A stretch of 64,000 nt of DNA from Streptomyces coeruleorubidus (GTDB lineage: Bacteria; Actinomycetota; Actinomycetes; Streptomycetales; Streptomycetaceae). The notes beneath the pieces were generated by a model. It did not search any database. It saw only the letters and a list, made by a program, of their open reading frames with translations, and had not been told where the DNA came from. Within the stretch, counting starts at the first letter, position 1; every line of letters starts with the position of its first letter. The stretch lies in assembly GCF_028885415.1 (NCBI RefSeq), contig NZ_CP118527.1, positions 9,238,001 through 9,302,000 of the forward strand, given 5' to 3'. This document shows, piece by piece, positions 18,168-27,226 of this stretch. A program made the position numbers and the translations under genes.

Positions 18168-20033
18168 TCAGCTGTCCTTGCGGAGGGCGTGGGCGAGAAG
18201 GTCGAGGAAGGAGCGGTTGATGAGGCTCGATTCGGCGGGCCTGAGCGGGCGCCGGGACAGCATCGCGGCCTGCCCGTAGAGGGCTTCGGCGCTGGTGCGG
18301 GCCAGCTCGGGCTCGTCGATGGCGACGGCGGCGCGGACCAGCGGGTTGAGCTGGTTGAGGATCAGCTGGGCCCGCGGGGCCTCCTGGCGCAGGGCGCCGA
18401 GGATGTCGCCCCACAGGCCGCCCTCCTGCTCACGGGCGAGCTGGGAGCGGGTGCGCTCGTGGCGGGCCTCGCGGCTGTCGACGAGGAGGGCGGGGGCGTT
18501 GGCGGGCTGGAAGGTGCGCAGCGCGACGTCGCAGTCGAAGACGGCGAGGGCGTCGCGGGCCAGGGCGAGGTAGGCCGCGGCGGCCAGTTCGGTCTCCCGG
18601 TCGACGGGGTCGAGGTGGGCGGTGAGGGTCGCCGGGTCCAGGTCGGCGACACTCGCCTCGGGCCTGATCTCGGGCAGCCGGTGGACCAGCTCACGATCGT
18701 AGGTGTAGCCGCCGTTGACGACGCCGAGCCCGGCGGCCGAGGCGATCGCCGCGACCTGCCGGAACTCCTCCACGCTCGACGTCACGAGCACGGTGCGGTG
18801 GGTGCGCGCGAACTCGTCGAGGGTGGTGTGCCCGTCGGTGGTCTCGAACGGCAGCCAGGGCAGCAGCATCCGGAGGATCTCGTCGTCGTGCACCGCGAGC
18901 GACTTCACGGCCAGGTGGTGGGCCTGGAGGAAACGGGCGAGCAGGTCCGGGTCGCTGGCGGCGGCCCGGGCGATCCACGCGCGCAGCCGCTCGGCGAGGG
19001 CGTCGCGGACGGCGGCGAGCGTGTCGTCCTCGTACAGGGACTCGCGGGACGCCGTCGGGCGCAGGCTCTCGGCGTCGACCACGCAGCGGACGAAGAACGC
19101 CCACTCGGGCAGGATCTCCTCGGCCTGCTCGGACAGCAGCATGCCCTTGACGTGCACGCGGTGGCCGTGGCGGCGCCCGGCCGGCACCGCCTCGGGCAGC
19201 ACGCACGCGATGCCCCTCAGGCCCACGGCCGGCAGGTCCAGCTCGATGGTGTCCAGCGGCGTGAAGCCGAAGACCTCCTCGCCGTACGCGGCCAGCGCGC
19301 GGGAACGGGCGCCCGGCGTGGGGTACGTACGCGCCCAGGGCGCGGGCTCGGGGTTGACGGACGCCCCCGGGCCGCCCGGACCACCCGAGCCGCCTGTGCC
19401 GTCGTCGAAGGTCACCGGGTGGCGCAGCAGGGAGCCGAAGTGCCGGGCCAGCGCGTGCACCTGTGCCGGCCGGGTCCACTCACCCGCGTCGGCGCGCGGC
19501 GTCAGCGTGACGGTGGTGCCGGGCCGGGGGCGGGCGGAGGCGGGCAGGGTGCGGACGGTGTAACTGCCGTCGCCGCGCCCCCGCCACTCCACGGCGGGGG
19601 CGTCGGGGACGCGGGCGGAGCGGCTCAGGACGTGGATCTCGTCCGCGACCAGGAAGCAGGAGAGCAGGCCGATGCCGAACTGGCCGATGAAGTCCCCGCG
19701 CTGCTCGGCGAGCCGCTCGGCACGCTTGCTGCTGCGGCCGATCGTCGCGAGGAAGGTGTGCACGTCGGCCTCGGTGAGACCGACGCCGTCGTCCTCGACG
19801 CGTACCACCGAACCGTCGGCGTACAGGCGGATGCCGGGGGACTCGGCGGGTGCGGCCGGTTCGAGGCCGTGCCGGGCGGTCAGCGCGTCCACCGCGTTCT
19901 GCATCAGTTCGCGCAGGTAGACCTTGGGACTGGAGTAGAGGTGATGGGAGAGGAGATCGACGAGGCCGCGCAGATCCACCTGGAAGGTGCGGTCGGCGCC
20001 GGCCGGGTTCGCTGCGGTGTCGGGCAGAGTCAT
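18168..20033 (-). CDS. HSP90 family protein
   Basis: The 621-residue product has the GHKL ATP-binding motifs of Hsp90: RELMQNAVDA (41-50), DDGVGL (81-86) and GQFGIGLLS (117-125). A middle domain (PTASRESLYEDD) follows, then a C-terminal dimerisation region. It is close to HtpG length, but the sequence around the ATP lid is shortened, as in the actinobacterial Hsp90-like subfamily. A catalytic arginine region in the middle domain is plausible. The ATG at 20033 is preferred over an upstream extension to 20204, which is antisense-like. It lies second in a three-gene leftward operon. Confidence 0.88.
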   Translation of the reverse strand: MTLPDTAANPAGADRTFQVDLRGLVDLLSHHLYSSPKVYLRELMQNAVDALTARHGLEPAAPAESPGIRLYADGSVVRVEDDGVGLTEADVHTFLATIGRSSKRAERLAEQRGDFIGQFGIGLLSCFLVADEIHVLSRSARVPDAPAVEWRGRGDGSYTVRTLPASARPRPGTTVTLTPRADAGEWTRPAQVHALARHFGSLLRHPVTFDDGTGGSGGPGGPGASVNPEPAPWARTYPTPGARSRALAAYGEEVFGFTPLDTIELDLPAVGLRGIACVLPEAVPAGRRHGHRVHVKGMLLSEQAEEILPEWAFFVRCVVDAESLRPTASRESLYEDDTLAAVRDALAERLRAWIARAAASDPDLLARFLQAHHLAVKSLAVHDDEILRMLLPWLPFETTDGHTTLDEFARTHRTVLVTSSVEEFRQVAAIASAAGLGVVNGGYTYDRELVHRLPEIRPEASVADLDPATLTAHLDPVDRETELAAAAYLALARDALAVFDCDVALRTFQPANAPALLVDSREARHERTRSQLAREQEGGLWGDILGALRQEAPRAQLILNQLNPLVRAAVAIDEPELARTSAEALYGQAAMLSRRPLRPAESSLINRSFLDLLAHALRKDS

Positions 20034-20085
20034 CGGGCAGTCCGGAGTGGGAGAGGGGACGGGCGGGAACGGAGCCGGCGTGCGC

Positions 20086-21072
20086 TCAGGCGCGGCGGTG
20101 GTGGCGGGCGAACTGCTTCTCGGGCTCCGCGAAGTAGGTCCAGGGCCAGCTGGTGTAGGCGCCGTCGAGCGTCTGGAAGACGCGCCGGACCGTGTGGCGC
20201 TCACCGGCCAGCGACAAGGCCATGGCGAACATGTTGAAGTCGTGCTGCCAGCCCGGGCGGTACACGTAGGCGGGGTGGAGGATGCTGTGGTCCGCCGCTT
20301 CCCGCAACTGCGCCTGGATCTCGGAGGTTTCGAGATGGTCCCCGCGCTCCGCCTCGACCCACTCCTCGATGTACGCCATGGCGATCACGCAGCCGAGTCG
20401 GTGCCCCTGCGGGGCGCGGGCGAACGCCTTCTGGGCGAACGCCAGGGCCTGGCCCGGCTTGCCGCCCCAGCGGGGCTGCAACTGCGACACCCACTCCAGG
20501 TGGGTCTCCAGATCCAGCGGGTCGCGGCGCAGGGCGGCGTCGAGCCGCGTCTCGTTGACGGCGGTGCCCAGCGACATGCCGCGACCGGAGGTCAGGAGGC
20601 GGCGCCACGGCGTGACCCATTCCGGCCGCAGCTCGGCGGCCTCGAACAGCTGCTCCTCGGCGATGTGGAGCCGCTCGTGGAAGACCCGCCACTGCTCCTG
20701 CGTGACGTTCACGGCACGCTCGGCGGTGCGCGCCTCCCAGCCCCAGCTGATGTGGCGCGTCCCGGATATCAGCAGGGCCGTCGCCCGGTGCTCCTTGTCC
20801 TCTTCGACGGCCGGGCCGATCCAGTCCTGCACACCGTCCAAGTCGGCCAGCTCACCGAGGACTTGATGGTCGCGGCCGAGGTCGAAGGGAACCAGCGCCG
20901 CCTTCACCGCCTCCCAGTCACCCGCGTCGGCCGCCTCCACCAGCGCGAGCACCCGCACGTCCCCGAGCGCACGCAGCGTGTACATCCCGTTCTTCTGCCT
21001 GCGCGGGACGGGCAGGGCATGCGGATCCGAAACCGGTCTCTCCGCACCCCTGCCGAACAACTTGCCGAACAT
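20086..21072 (-). CDS. Conserved hypothetical protein upstream of Hsp90
   Basis: The 328-residue soluble protein has a basic N-terminus (MFGKLFGRG) and a helical body with TPR-like stretches (EEQLFEAAELRPEWVTPWRR, LREAADHSILHP). It is similar in style to uncharacterised Streptomyces proteins of about 320 residues. It ends 52 bases before the Hsp90 start, and the three genes probably form one transcript. The downstream TPR partner suggests a shared chaperone-related role, but nothing in the sequence proves it. The region 21073-21368 to its right shows no convincing gene. Confidence 0.7.
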   Translation of the reverse strand: MFGKLFGRGAERPVSDPHALPVPRRQKNGMYTLRALGDVRVLALVEAADAGDWEAVKAALVPFDLGRDHQVLGELADLDGVQDWIGPAVEEDKEHRATALLISGTRHISWGWEARTAERAVNVTQEQWRVFHERLHIAEEQLFEAAELRPEWVTPWRRLLTSGRGMSLGTAVNETRLDAALRRDPLDLETHLEWVSQLQPRWGGKPGQALAFAQKAFARAPQGHRLGCVIAMAYIEEWVEAERGDHLETSEIQAQLREAADHSILHPAYVYRPGWQHDFNMFAMALSLAGERHTVRRVFQTLDGAYTSWPWTYFAEPEKQFARHHRRA

Positions 21073-21368
21073 GCCGCGCCCTCCCCTGATCCCACGTGAT
21101 CGTCCGGTGGATCATATGCGGCCCCGCTGACACCACTTCCGCAGGGTTTTCACCGATGCTTCACGAGTCTGATGCGGGATCCGGCCGGGGTCCTCCTGGC
21201 GGGGGCGGTCACGCGGCTGAAGTCGGTGGCCAGTACGGAAAAGCCCTCGCGGGCGCCGACGGTCCGAAAACCGCGGCAGCGTGGACGGAGGACCATCGAC
21301 GAGTACGTGCGGGCGCGCAGCCGGCCGGCGTACGCCGCGCTCGGGCCCGCGCCGGCCGGCTGGGCGAG

Positions 21369-21761
21369 TCAGCCGGCGAGATCGGCCTTGCCGAACAGGA
21401 CGGCGTAGCCGGAGGGGAGCTGGCTGAGGATCTGGTTCAGCTCGCCGCCGCTGACCGCGTCGGCCAGGGCGGTCAGCACGGCGCTGGCGTCCCACTCGGC
21501 GGTGCGCGGCCGGGCTCCGATGCGCTCGGCGACCCTGCGGTAGAACTCGTCGATCCCGAAGCTCTCGGCCTGCTGCGGCTTGGCGGCGGTCAGCGTCTGC
21601 CCGAGCGGTCCGGGCAGCTGGGAGGCGAGATCATCCACCTCACCGGGGCTGATCCTCCGGGCCAGCACGCTCAAGACGGCCTCGGTGACCTTCGTGGCCT
21701 CTTCCTGGCTGTTGTATTCGCCGAGCTCGCGTACGCGGGCGAGGTACTCGTGGTACTGCAT
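21369..21761 (-). CDS. DUF2267 domain protein
   Basis: The 130-residue product is a single DUF2267 domain with the family pattern YNSQEEATKVTEAVLSVLAR, then LPGPLGQTL and FYRRVAERIG. The function is unknown, but these genes often sit among stress or envelope genes. GGAGGTGACG before the ATG is a strong ribosome-binding site. It lies 235 bases downstream of grpE on the same strand. That gap has no clear gene and could hold a separate promoter. Confidence 0.85.
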   Translation of the reverse strand: MQYHEYLARVRELGEYNSQEEATKVTEAVLSVLARRISPGEVDDLASQLPGPLGQTLTAAKPQQAESFGIDEFYRRVAERIGARPRTAEWDASAVLTALADAVSGGELNQILSQLPSGYAVLFGKADLAG

Positions 21762-21996
21762 CGTTCGTCACCTCCGCTTGCTGGCGTCGACGGCATCTGT
21801 GCGATGTCCCTTTCCCGGTACCCAGGTAGTCGACCTGTGCGACGGTCACCGTTGATGCGCACGATGCGAAGCCGGCCGACCTCGCCCTGCAAGCCCCCGG
21901 CCCCTGGCACGACGACGGTGGACCGGGGCGACGCCCGCGACGTCCACCCGCACACACGCCCGGCAGCCGGGCGGCACGCGGACGCCCTGAGCCCGG

Positions 21997-22539
21997 TCAG
22001 CTTCGCGCGATGGGGAAGGGCGGCGCACCGCCGGCGATGGAAGGGCGTACGCCTCGGTCGTCCCCGTGCGCGTTCCTCGCGGGCGGAGCCGGCCCGGCGA
22101 CCTCCACGTGGGCCGGGCGCAGCAGGTGGTCGCCGAGGCGGTAGCCGGGCCGGAGGACCGCCGAGCAGACCAGGCGGTCCCGGTCGGGGGAGGGGTGGTG
22201 CGCCAGGGCGTCGTGGCAGGCGGGGTCGAACGTATCGCCCACCTCGCCGAACGACGTGACGCCCAGCGAGCCGAGCTGCTCGGTCAGGCTGTCGGCGATG
22301 TCCTTCAGACCAGGCGTGAGCGGCTCGTGCGCGCGCGCCCGGTCCACCGCGTCCAGCACGGGCAGCAGCGCCCGGAGTACGTTGGCCACCGCAATCTCGC
22401 GTACGGCCAGGCGATCCCGCCGGACCCGTTTGCGGTAGTTGTCGTACTCGGCCTTCACCCGCTGAAGGTCGGCGGTCCGTTCCTCCACCAGGCTCCGCAG
22501 CTCCGCCAGCTCGGTGTACTGCGGCCCGCTCCCGGTCAT
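21997..22539 (-). CDS. grpE: GrpE nucleotide exchange factor
   Basis: The 180-residue product has the GrpE layout: an N-terminal coiled coil containing LQRVKAEYDNYRKRVRRDR (about 25-44), a helical dimer segment with LLPVLDAVDRA, and the beta domain with VGDTFDPACHDAL and VLRPGYRLGDHLLRPAHVEV. GrpE releases ADP from DnaK. It starts two bases after the dnaK stop, so it is translationally coupled. It is shorter than the housekeeping Streptomyces GrpE, which usually carries an acidic N-terminal extension, and has a divergent C-terminal tail. I read it as an accessory copy. Confidence 0.9.
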   Translation of the reverse strand: MTGSGPQYTELAELRSLVEERTADLQRVKAEYDNYRKRVRRDRLAVREIAVANVLRALLPVLDAVDRARAHEPLTPGLKDIADSLTEQLGSLGVTSFGEVGDTFDPACHDALAHHPSPDRDRLVCSAVLRPGYRLGDHLLRPAHVEVAGPAPPARNAHGDDRGVRPSIAGGAPPFPIARS

Positions 22540-22541
22540 CG

Positions 22542-24317
<1,776 letters not shown>

Positions 24318-24373
24318 CTGGTTCTCCCTCCTCGCCTCGCTGTGTTCCACGCGCTGTCCGGAGGCTCGGGGCC

Positions 24374-24628
24374 TCACCACGACATCCGCTCCCACCGGAC
24401 GGGACCGGCGCGCAGCGGAGGCTCGGGGCGTACGGTGCCGAGCACCACGACGTAGCGCCGCGCAGGCCGTACGGGCGGAGCCGGGGCCCGCTCGCGGTCG
24501 TACGCCCGCTCGCGGGTCTGGTCGTACGCCGCGCGCAGGACCGGGTCGCGCAGGGTCTCGTAGGCCTCCCGCACTTCGCCGAACCTGCATCCCGAACACC
24601 TCCTGGCCCCTGCGAGCTGCGTTTTCAC
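24374..24628 (-). pseudogene. J-domain (DnaJ-like) remnant before dnaK
   Basis: The frame carries the second half of a J-domain, [22 protein letters not shown]. An Arg/Pro-rich tail follows. Helices I and II and the HPD tripeptide that stimulates Hsp70 are absent, replaced by about 14 unrelated residues. The remnant lies between the HAIR-like operator and dnaK in the same direction. It therefore probably represents a J-protein gene that headed the operon and lost its 5' half. Confidence 0.55.
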
Positions 24629-24657
24629 TCCTACTTGCTCATAGTCATGAAATAAAA

Positions 24658-24678
24658 CTTGAGTCTTTCCTTGTCAAG
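24658..24678 (-). promoter_or_regulatory. HAIR-like HspR operator and candidate -35 box
   Basis: Plus strand reads CTTGAGT, seven bases, then TGTCAAG. The HAIR consensus bound by HspR is CTTGAGT-N7-ACTCAAG, so the left arm is perfect and the right arm has two differences. On the minus strand the right arm also forms TTGACA, a good -35, with an A/T-rich region 17 bases on. It sits 30 bases before the J-remnant and about 340 before dnaK. HspR control of this dnaK-grpE unit is therefore likely. Confidence 0.6.
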
Positions 24679-24812
24679 ATAGCGAGGATTCACATACAGC
24701 GGCGAGGGCTGGCTTGCGACGTCGACAAATGCTGTGATCTACGACATTGCCAGCGAAACCGGCAATCCTCCACTCTGAGTCACACAAAGGACGTCAAGGA
24801 AAGCAGCTCCTC

Positions 24813-24962
24813 ATGGGCGATCATGTGCACGTGCGACTCAGCCAGGGGATGAGCGTGTCCCGAGAAGGGGAACTGATCGAGCACTCCCGCTGCCGCTGCG
24901 GAGCCACCTGGACCAAGGTGTTCGACGCCGACGGCGGAAAGCCGGAAGAGCCGTCCCGCTAG
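24813..24962 (+). CDS. Small hypothetical protein with a CRC motif
   Basis: The 49-residue product starts at ATG 24813 (MGDHVHVRLSQGM) and contains HSRCRCGATWTKVFD, which looks like a half zinc-ribbon. AAGGAAAG precedes the start. It reads away from the HAIR region, so it could share that divergent promoter zone. No family is recognised. The codon pattern is weaker than in neighbours, so this is a tentative gene. Confidence 0.4.
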   Translation: MGDHVHVRLSQGMSVSREGELIEHSRCRCGATWTKVFDADGGKPEEPSR

Positions 24963-25180
24963 CCGCGCACCCGCCCGAGGGAACCCATTGACGCCCGGGG
25001 CTTGGCCCGCTCGGCTACCGGGATCTTCAGCTTCAGCACGCCCGCCTCGTAGGAGGCTTCGATCTCCTCGGTGTCGAGGGTGTCGCCGAGGAACAGCTGC
25101 CGGCTGAACGTCCCCGCGGGCCGCTCGGTGATCACCGTGCCGGTGTCCTCGCCGTACGTCGGCGTCCTCGACTTGACAGC
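24959..25180 (-). pseudogene. Hsp20/alpha-crystallin remnant (C-terminal half only)
   Basis: From about 25178 to the stop, the minus strand encodes the second half of an actinobacterial Hsp20: TPTYGEDTGTVITERPAGTF, SRQLFLGDTLDTEEIEASYE, then AGVLKLKIPVAERAKPR. The N-terminal arm and first strands of the alpha-crystallin domain are missing. The open frame beyond 25180 runs through an unrelated hydrolase remnant on the other strand. The usual C-terminal IXI anchor is also altered. It most likely gives no working chaperone. Confidence 0.65.
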
Positions 25181-25182
25181 AC

Positions 25183-25440
25183 CATCGGCCTCAACCTGCT
25201 GGCTCGCCATCCCGAACGGCTGGCCGGCCTGATCGTGGGCCGGAGCCCACGCCGATCGCGTCGTCGCTGCCGCCCCGCATGCGCCGGCAGGACTGACAGT
25301 CGCCCTCGCCGGCCGCGACGGCGTCCTGGACACGCTCGCTCAGACACCGGCGCCAGTACTTCTACCTGCGGGTGACCGTGACTCCCAGCTCAAGGCGATC
25401 CAGGACACCGCTGATCAAACCTCGGGCGCCACCTGCGTGT
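25183..25440 (+). pseudogene. Alpha/beta hydrolase remnant (3' half, frameshifted)
   Basis: Just right of the hsp20 break, the plus strand reads TIGLNLLARHPERLAGLIVG, which resembles the helix after a hydrolase nucleophile elbow. In another frame it continues AGLTVALAGRDGVLDTLAQT, then PVLLPAGDRDSQLKAIQDTA. The second part resembles the strand carrying the catalytic acid of alpha/beta hydrolases. The nucleophile and the final histidine are missing. The family call is from memory and composition. Confidence 0.45.
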
Positions 25441-25909
25441 GGGCTGCGAGGCGGCGGGCTTCGGCCGTGACCTCGGCATCCACCTGGCCCACAGTTCTGT
25501 CGGGGTATTCGATGACGTCGTACTCGTCATCGAGCTCGGCGAGCCGCTCAGTCAGGGGCAGCTCATGTCCGTACCGCTGGTGGATCCGGGAGGTGAATGC
25601 CCGAGGTGTCAGCTCACCCGCGAGCATGCGGCGTGCGAGCGCCCGGGCGGCGGCTGCCTGGCCGGCTTCGCTGGCGATCGGATAGAAGGTGAGGCCGAGC
25701 TCGCCGAGTGCTTCGGGAAGCAATTCGTGCACGTCGTAGTTCGCCTCGGCGCGTGTGCAGGCGGCCAGGATTCGCAGGGCGGGGCTGTCCAGTCCGGCGA
25801 CGAGCGCATCACAGGCGGCGCTGACGACGTCGCTCGCACGGATTTCTCCCGCGCTCCAGAGGGCGGCATGGTCCTGCAGATCAATTGCTGCTGATTCGGC
25901 CGAGGTCAT
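25415..25909 (-). CDS. Hypothetical protein
   Basis: The 164-residue acidic soluble protein has no recognised domain. The C-terminal half (HELPLTERLAELDDEYDVIE, TVGQVDAEVTAEARRLA) looks like a conserved Streptomyces family of unknown function. It starts with ATG at 25909. Its last bases overlap the hydrolase remnant on the opposite strand, consistent with that remnant having been cut here. No operon partner is visible. Confidence 0.6.
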   Translation of the reverse strand: MTSAESAAIDLQDHAALWSAGEIRASDVVSAACDALVAGLDSPALRILAACTRAEANYDVHELLPEALGELGLTFYPIASEAGQAAAARALARRMLAGELTPRAFTSRIHQRYGHELPLTERLAELDDEYDVIEYPDRTVGQVDAEVTAEARRLAAHTQVAPEV

Positions 25910-26467
25910 CCGTTCATGATCCGGGGGCAGAGCCTCCTGGTCGAGTAGCTTTCACGGAAGTTGCTGTCCAGCTGCCTGCTTCAGCAAGGCTCGCGCGGAG
26001 TTCCGGGGCCGCTGGCTGCCCGCGCATGGCGGCACTGATCCAGTGGTTGCTGGCCCTGCCGGTCGTGTTGGCGGTCTTATGCTGTGGCGGGGCTACGAGC
26101 GGAGCACCTGGCGCACGTCTAGGTGGCAGCGCAGCCGTACGCCGGGCTCGCCAGGTTCCCGAGTTGCCCCCTCACAGTGGGCCGTGTTCGTGCGATAACG
26201 CGACCTTGCGCCTCGGCCGAAAGGTCTAGAAGCCGATCGGGCGGGTCTTGTCGGCGAGGGGGACGGCGGCCCCTTTTTGGGGCGTTTTGTAGAGGATTTC
26301 GCCTCCGGGGTTGACCGGAACGGCATACCTGGGGCTGACGAGACCGCCTCTCCCGTCAGCCCCAGGTCGTCGGAATTTCGGCTGATCCGCAGGACTGGTA
26401 CGAACCGGACGATGGAGAAGTTCCCGGCCAGGCCGGCCGGGAACGGCGCCCGCAGTTCACCGCGATC
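25910..26467. other. Gene-poor stretch with a possible small remnant
   Basis: No complete gene is convincing here. On the minus strand, 26226 to about 26420 has codon use typical of the organism and ends AVPVNPGGEILYKTPQKGAA, then VPLADKTRPIGF and a stop at 26226. No start codon is found, so it may be the 3' end of a lost gene. The plus-strand frame at 25885-26229 has no protein-like features. A strong inverted repeat lies at 26327-26367. Confidence 0.35.
26327..26367. repeat. 14-bp perfect inverted repeat upstream of the beheaded ABC ATPase
   Basis: Left arm ACCTGGGGCTGACG (26327-26340) and right arm CGTCAGCCCCAGGT (26354-26367) are exact reverse complements with a 13-base loop. It could be a terminator, an operator, or a scar of a mobile element. 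It lies about 100 bases before the point where the ABC ATPase homology starts abruptly. Confidence 0.6.
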
Positions 26468-27091
26468 ATGGGCCCGTCGGGCTCCGGCAAATCCACGCTG
26501 ATGCACTGCGTCGCCGGGCTCGACAGCTTCTCCTCCGGATCGGTCCGCGTCGGCGACACCGAACTCGGCTCCCTGAGGGACAAGCAGCTCACCAAGCTGC
26601 GCCTGGACAAGATCGGCTTCATCTTCCAGGCGTTCAACCTCCTGCCGACCCTCACCGCCCTGGAGAACATCACCCTCCCCATGGACATCGCGGGCCGCAC
26701 GCCGGACAAGCAGTGGCTCGACACCGTCATCGAGATGGTCGGCCCCTCCGATCGCCTTACCCACCGCCCCGCCCAGCTCTCCGGGGGCCAGCAGCAGCGC
26801 GTCGCCGTCGCTCGTGCTCTCGCCTCCAAGCCGGACATCGTCTTCGCTGACGAGCCCACCGGCAACCTGGACTCCCGCTCGGGCGCCGAGGTGCTCGGCT
26901 TCCTGCGCCACTCCGTACGGGAGTTGGGCCAGACCGTCGTCATGGTCACCCACGATCCCGTGGCCGCCTCCTACGCGGACCGCATCCTCTTCTTCGGCGA
27001 CGGACGGATCGTCGACGAGATGTACCAGCCTACCGCCGAAGGTGTCCTGGACCGCATCAAGGCCTTCGACACCAAGTTCCGTACGAGCTGA
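26468..27091 (+). CDS. ABC transporter ATP-binding protein, N-terminally truncated
   Basis: The 207-residue product contains Walker A (GPSGSGKST, residues 2-10), the Q-loop, the signature LSGGQQQR, Walker B (DIVFADEPTGNLD) and the H-loop THD. It belongs to the MacB/LolD-like family. The ATG lies directly at Walker A. The roughly 35 upstream residues of the first beta sheet (normally ending in FTAIMGPSG) are replaced by unrelated sequence, although QFTAI is still readable in frame just before the ATG. No other start exists in that frame before a stop at 26336-26338. The ATPase is therefore probably damaged. Its permease partner follows. Confidence 0.75.
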   Translation: MGPSGSGKSTLMHCVAGLDSFSSGSVRVGDTELGSLRDKQLTKLRLDKIGFIFQAFNLLPTLTALENITLPMDIAGRTPDKQWLDTVIEMVGPSDRLTHRPAQLSGGQQQRVAVARALASKPDIVFADEPTGNLDSRSGAEVLGFLRHSVRELGQTVVMVTHDPVAASYADRILFFGDGRIVDEMYQPTAEGVLDRIKAFDTKFRTS

Positions 27092-27226
27092 GTCACGAGC
27101 TGAGTGACGAGCAGAGTCACGAACCGAGTCGTACGAACCAACCCGCGTACCTCACCATCAGCCGCCCTCCACCCCCACCCCACCCCCAGCCCTCAGCCTC
27201 GCCCTCACCCACCAGGACCAACCACC

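Noticed and set aside
14923..18279. An open frame of 1118 codons on the plus strand
   Set aside because: It is antisense to the TPR protein gene; its composition is Gly/Val/Arg-rich and no domain is visible.
18153..20237. A 694-codon plus-strand frame
   Set aside because: It is antisense to the Hsp90 gene, whose motifs are unmistakable.
25885..26229. A 114-residue plus-strand frame
   Set aside because: It lacks protein-like features, and part of it overlaps the promoter of the gene at 25415-25909.
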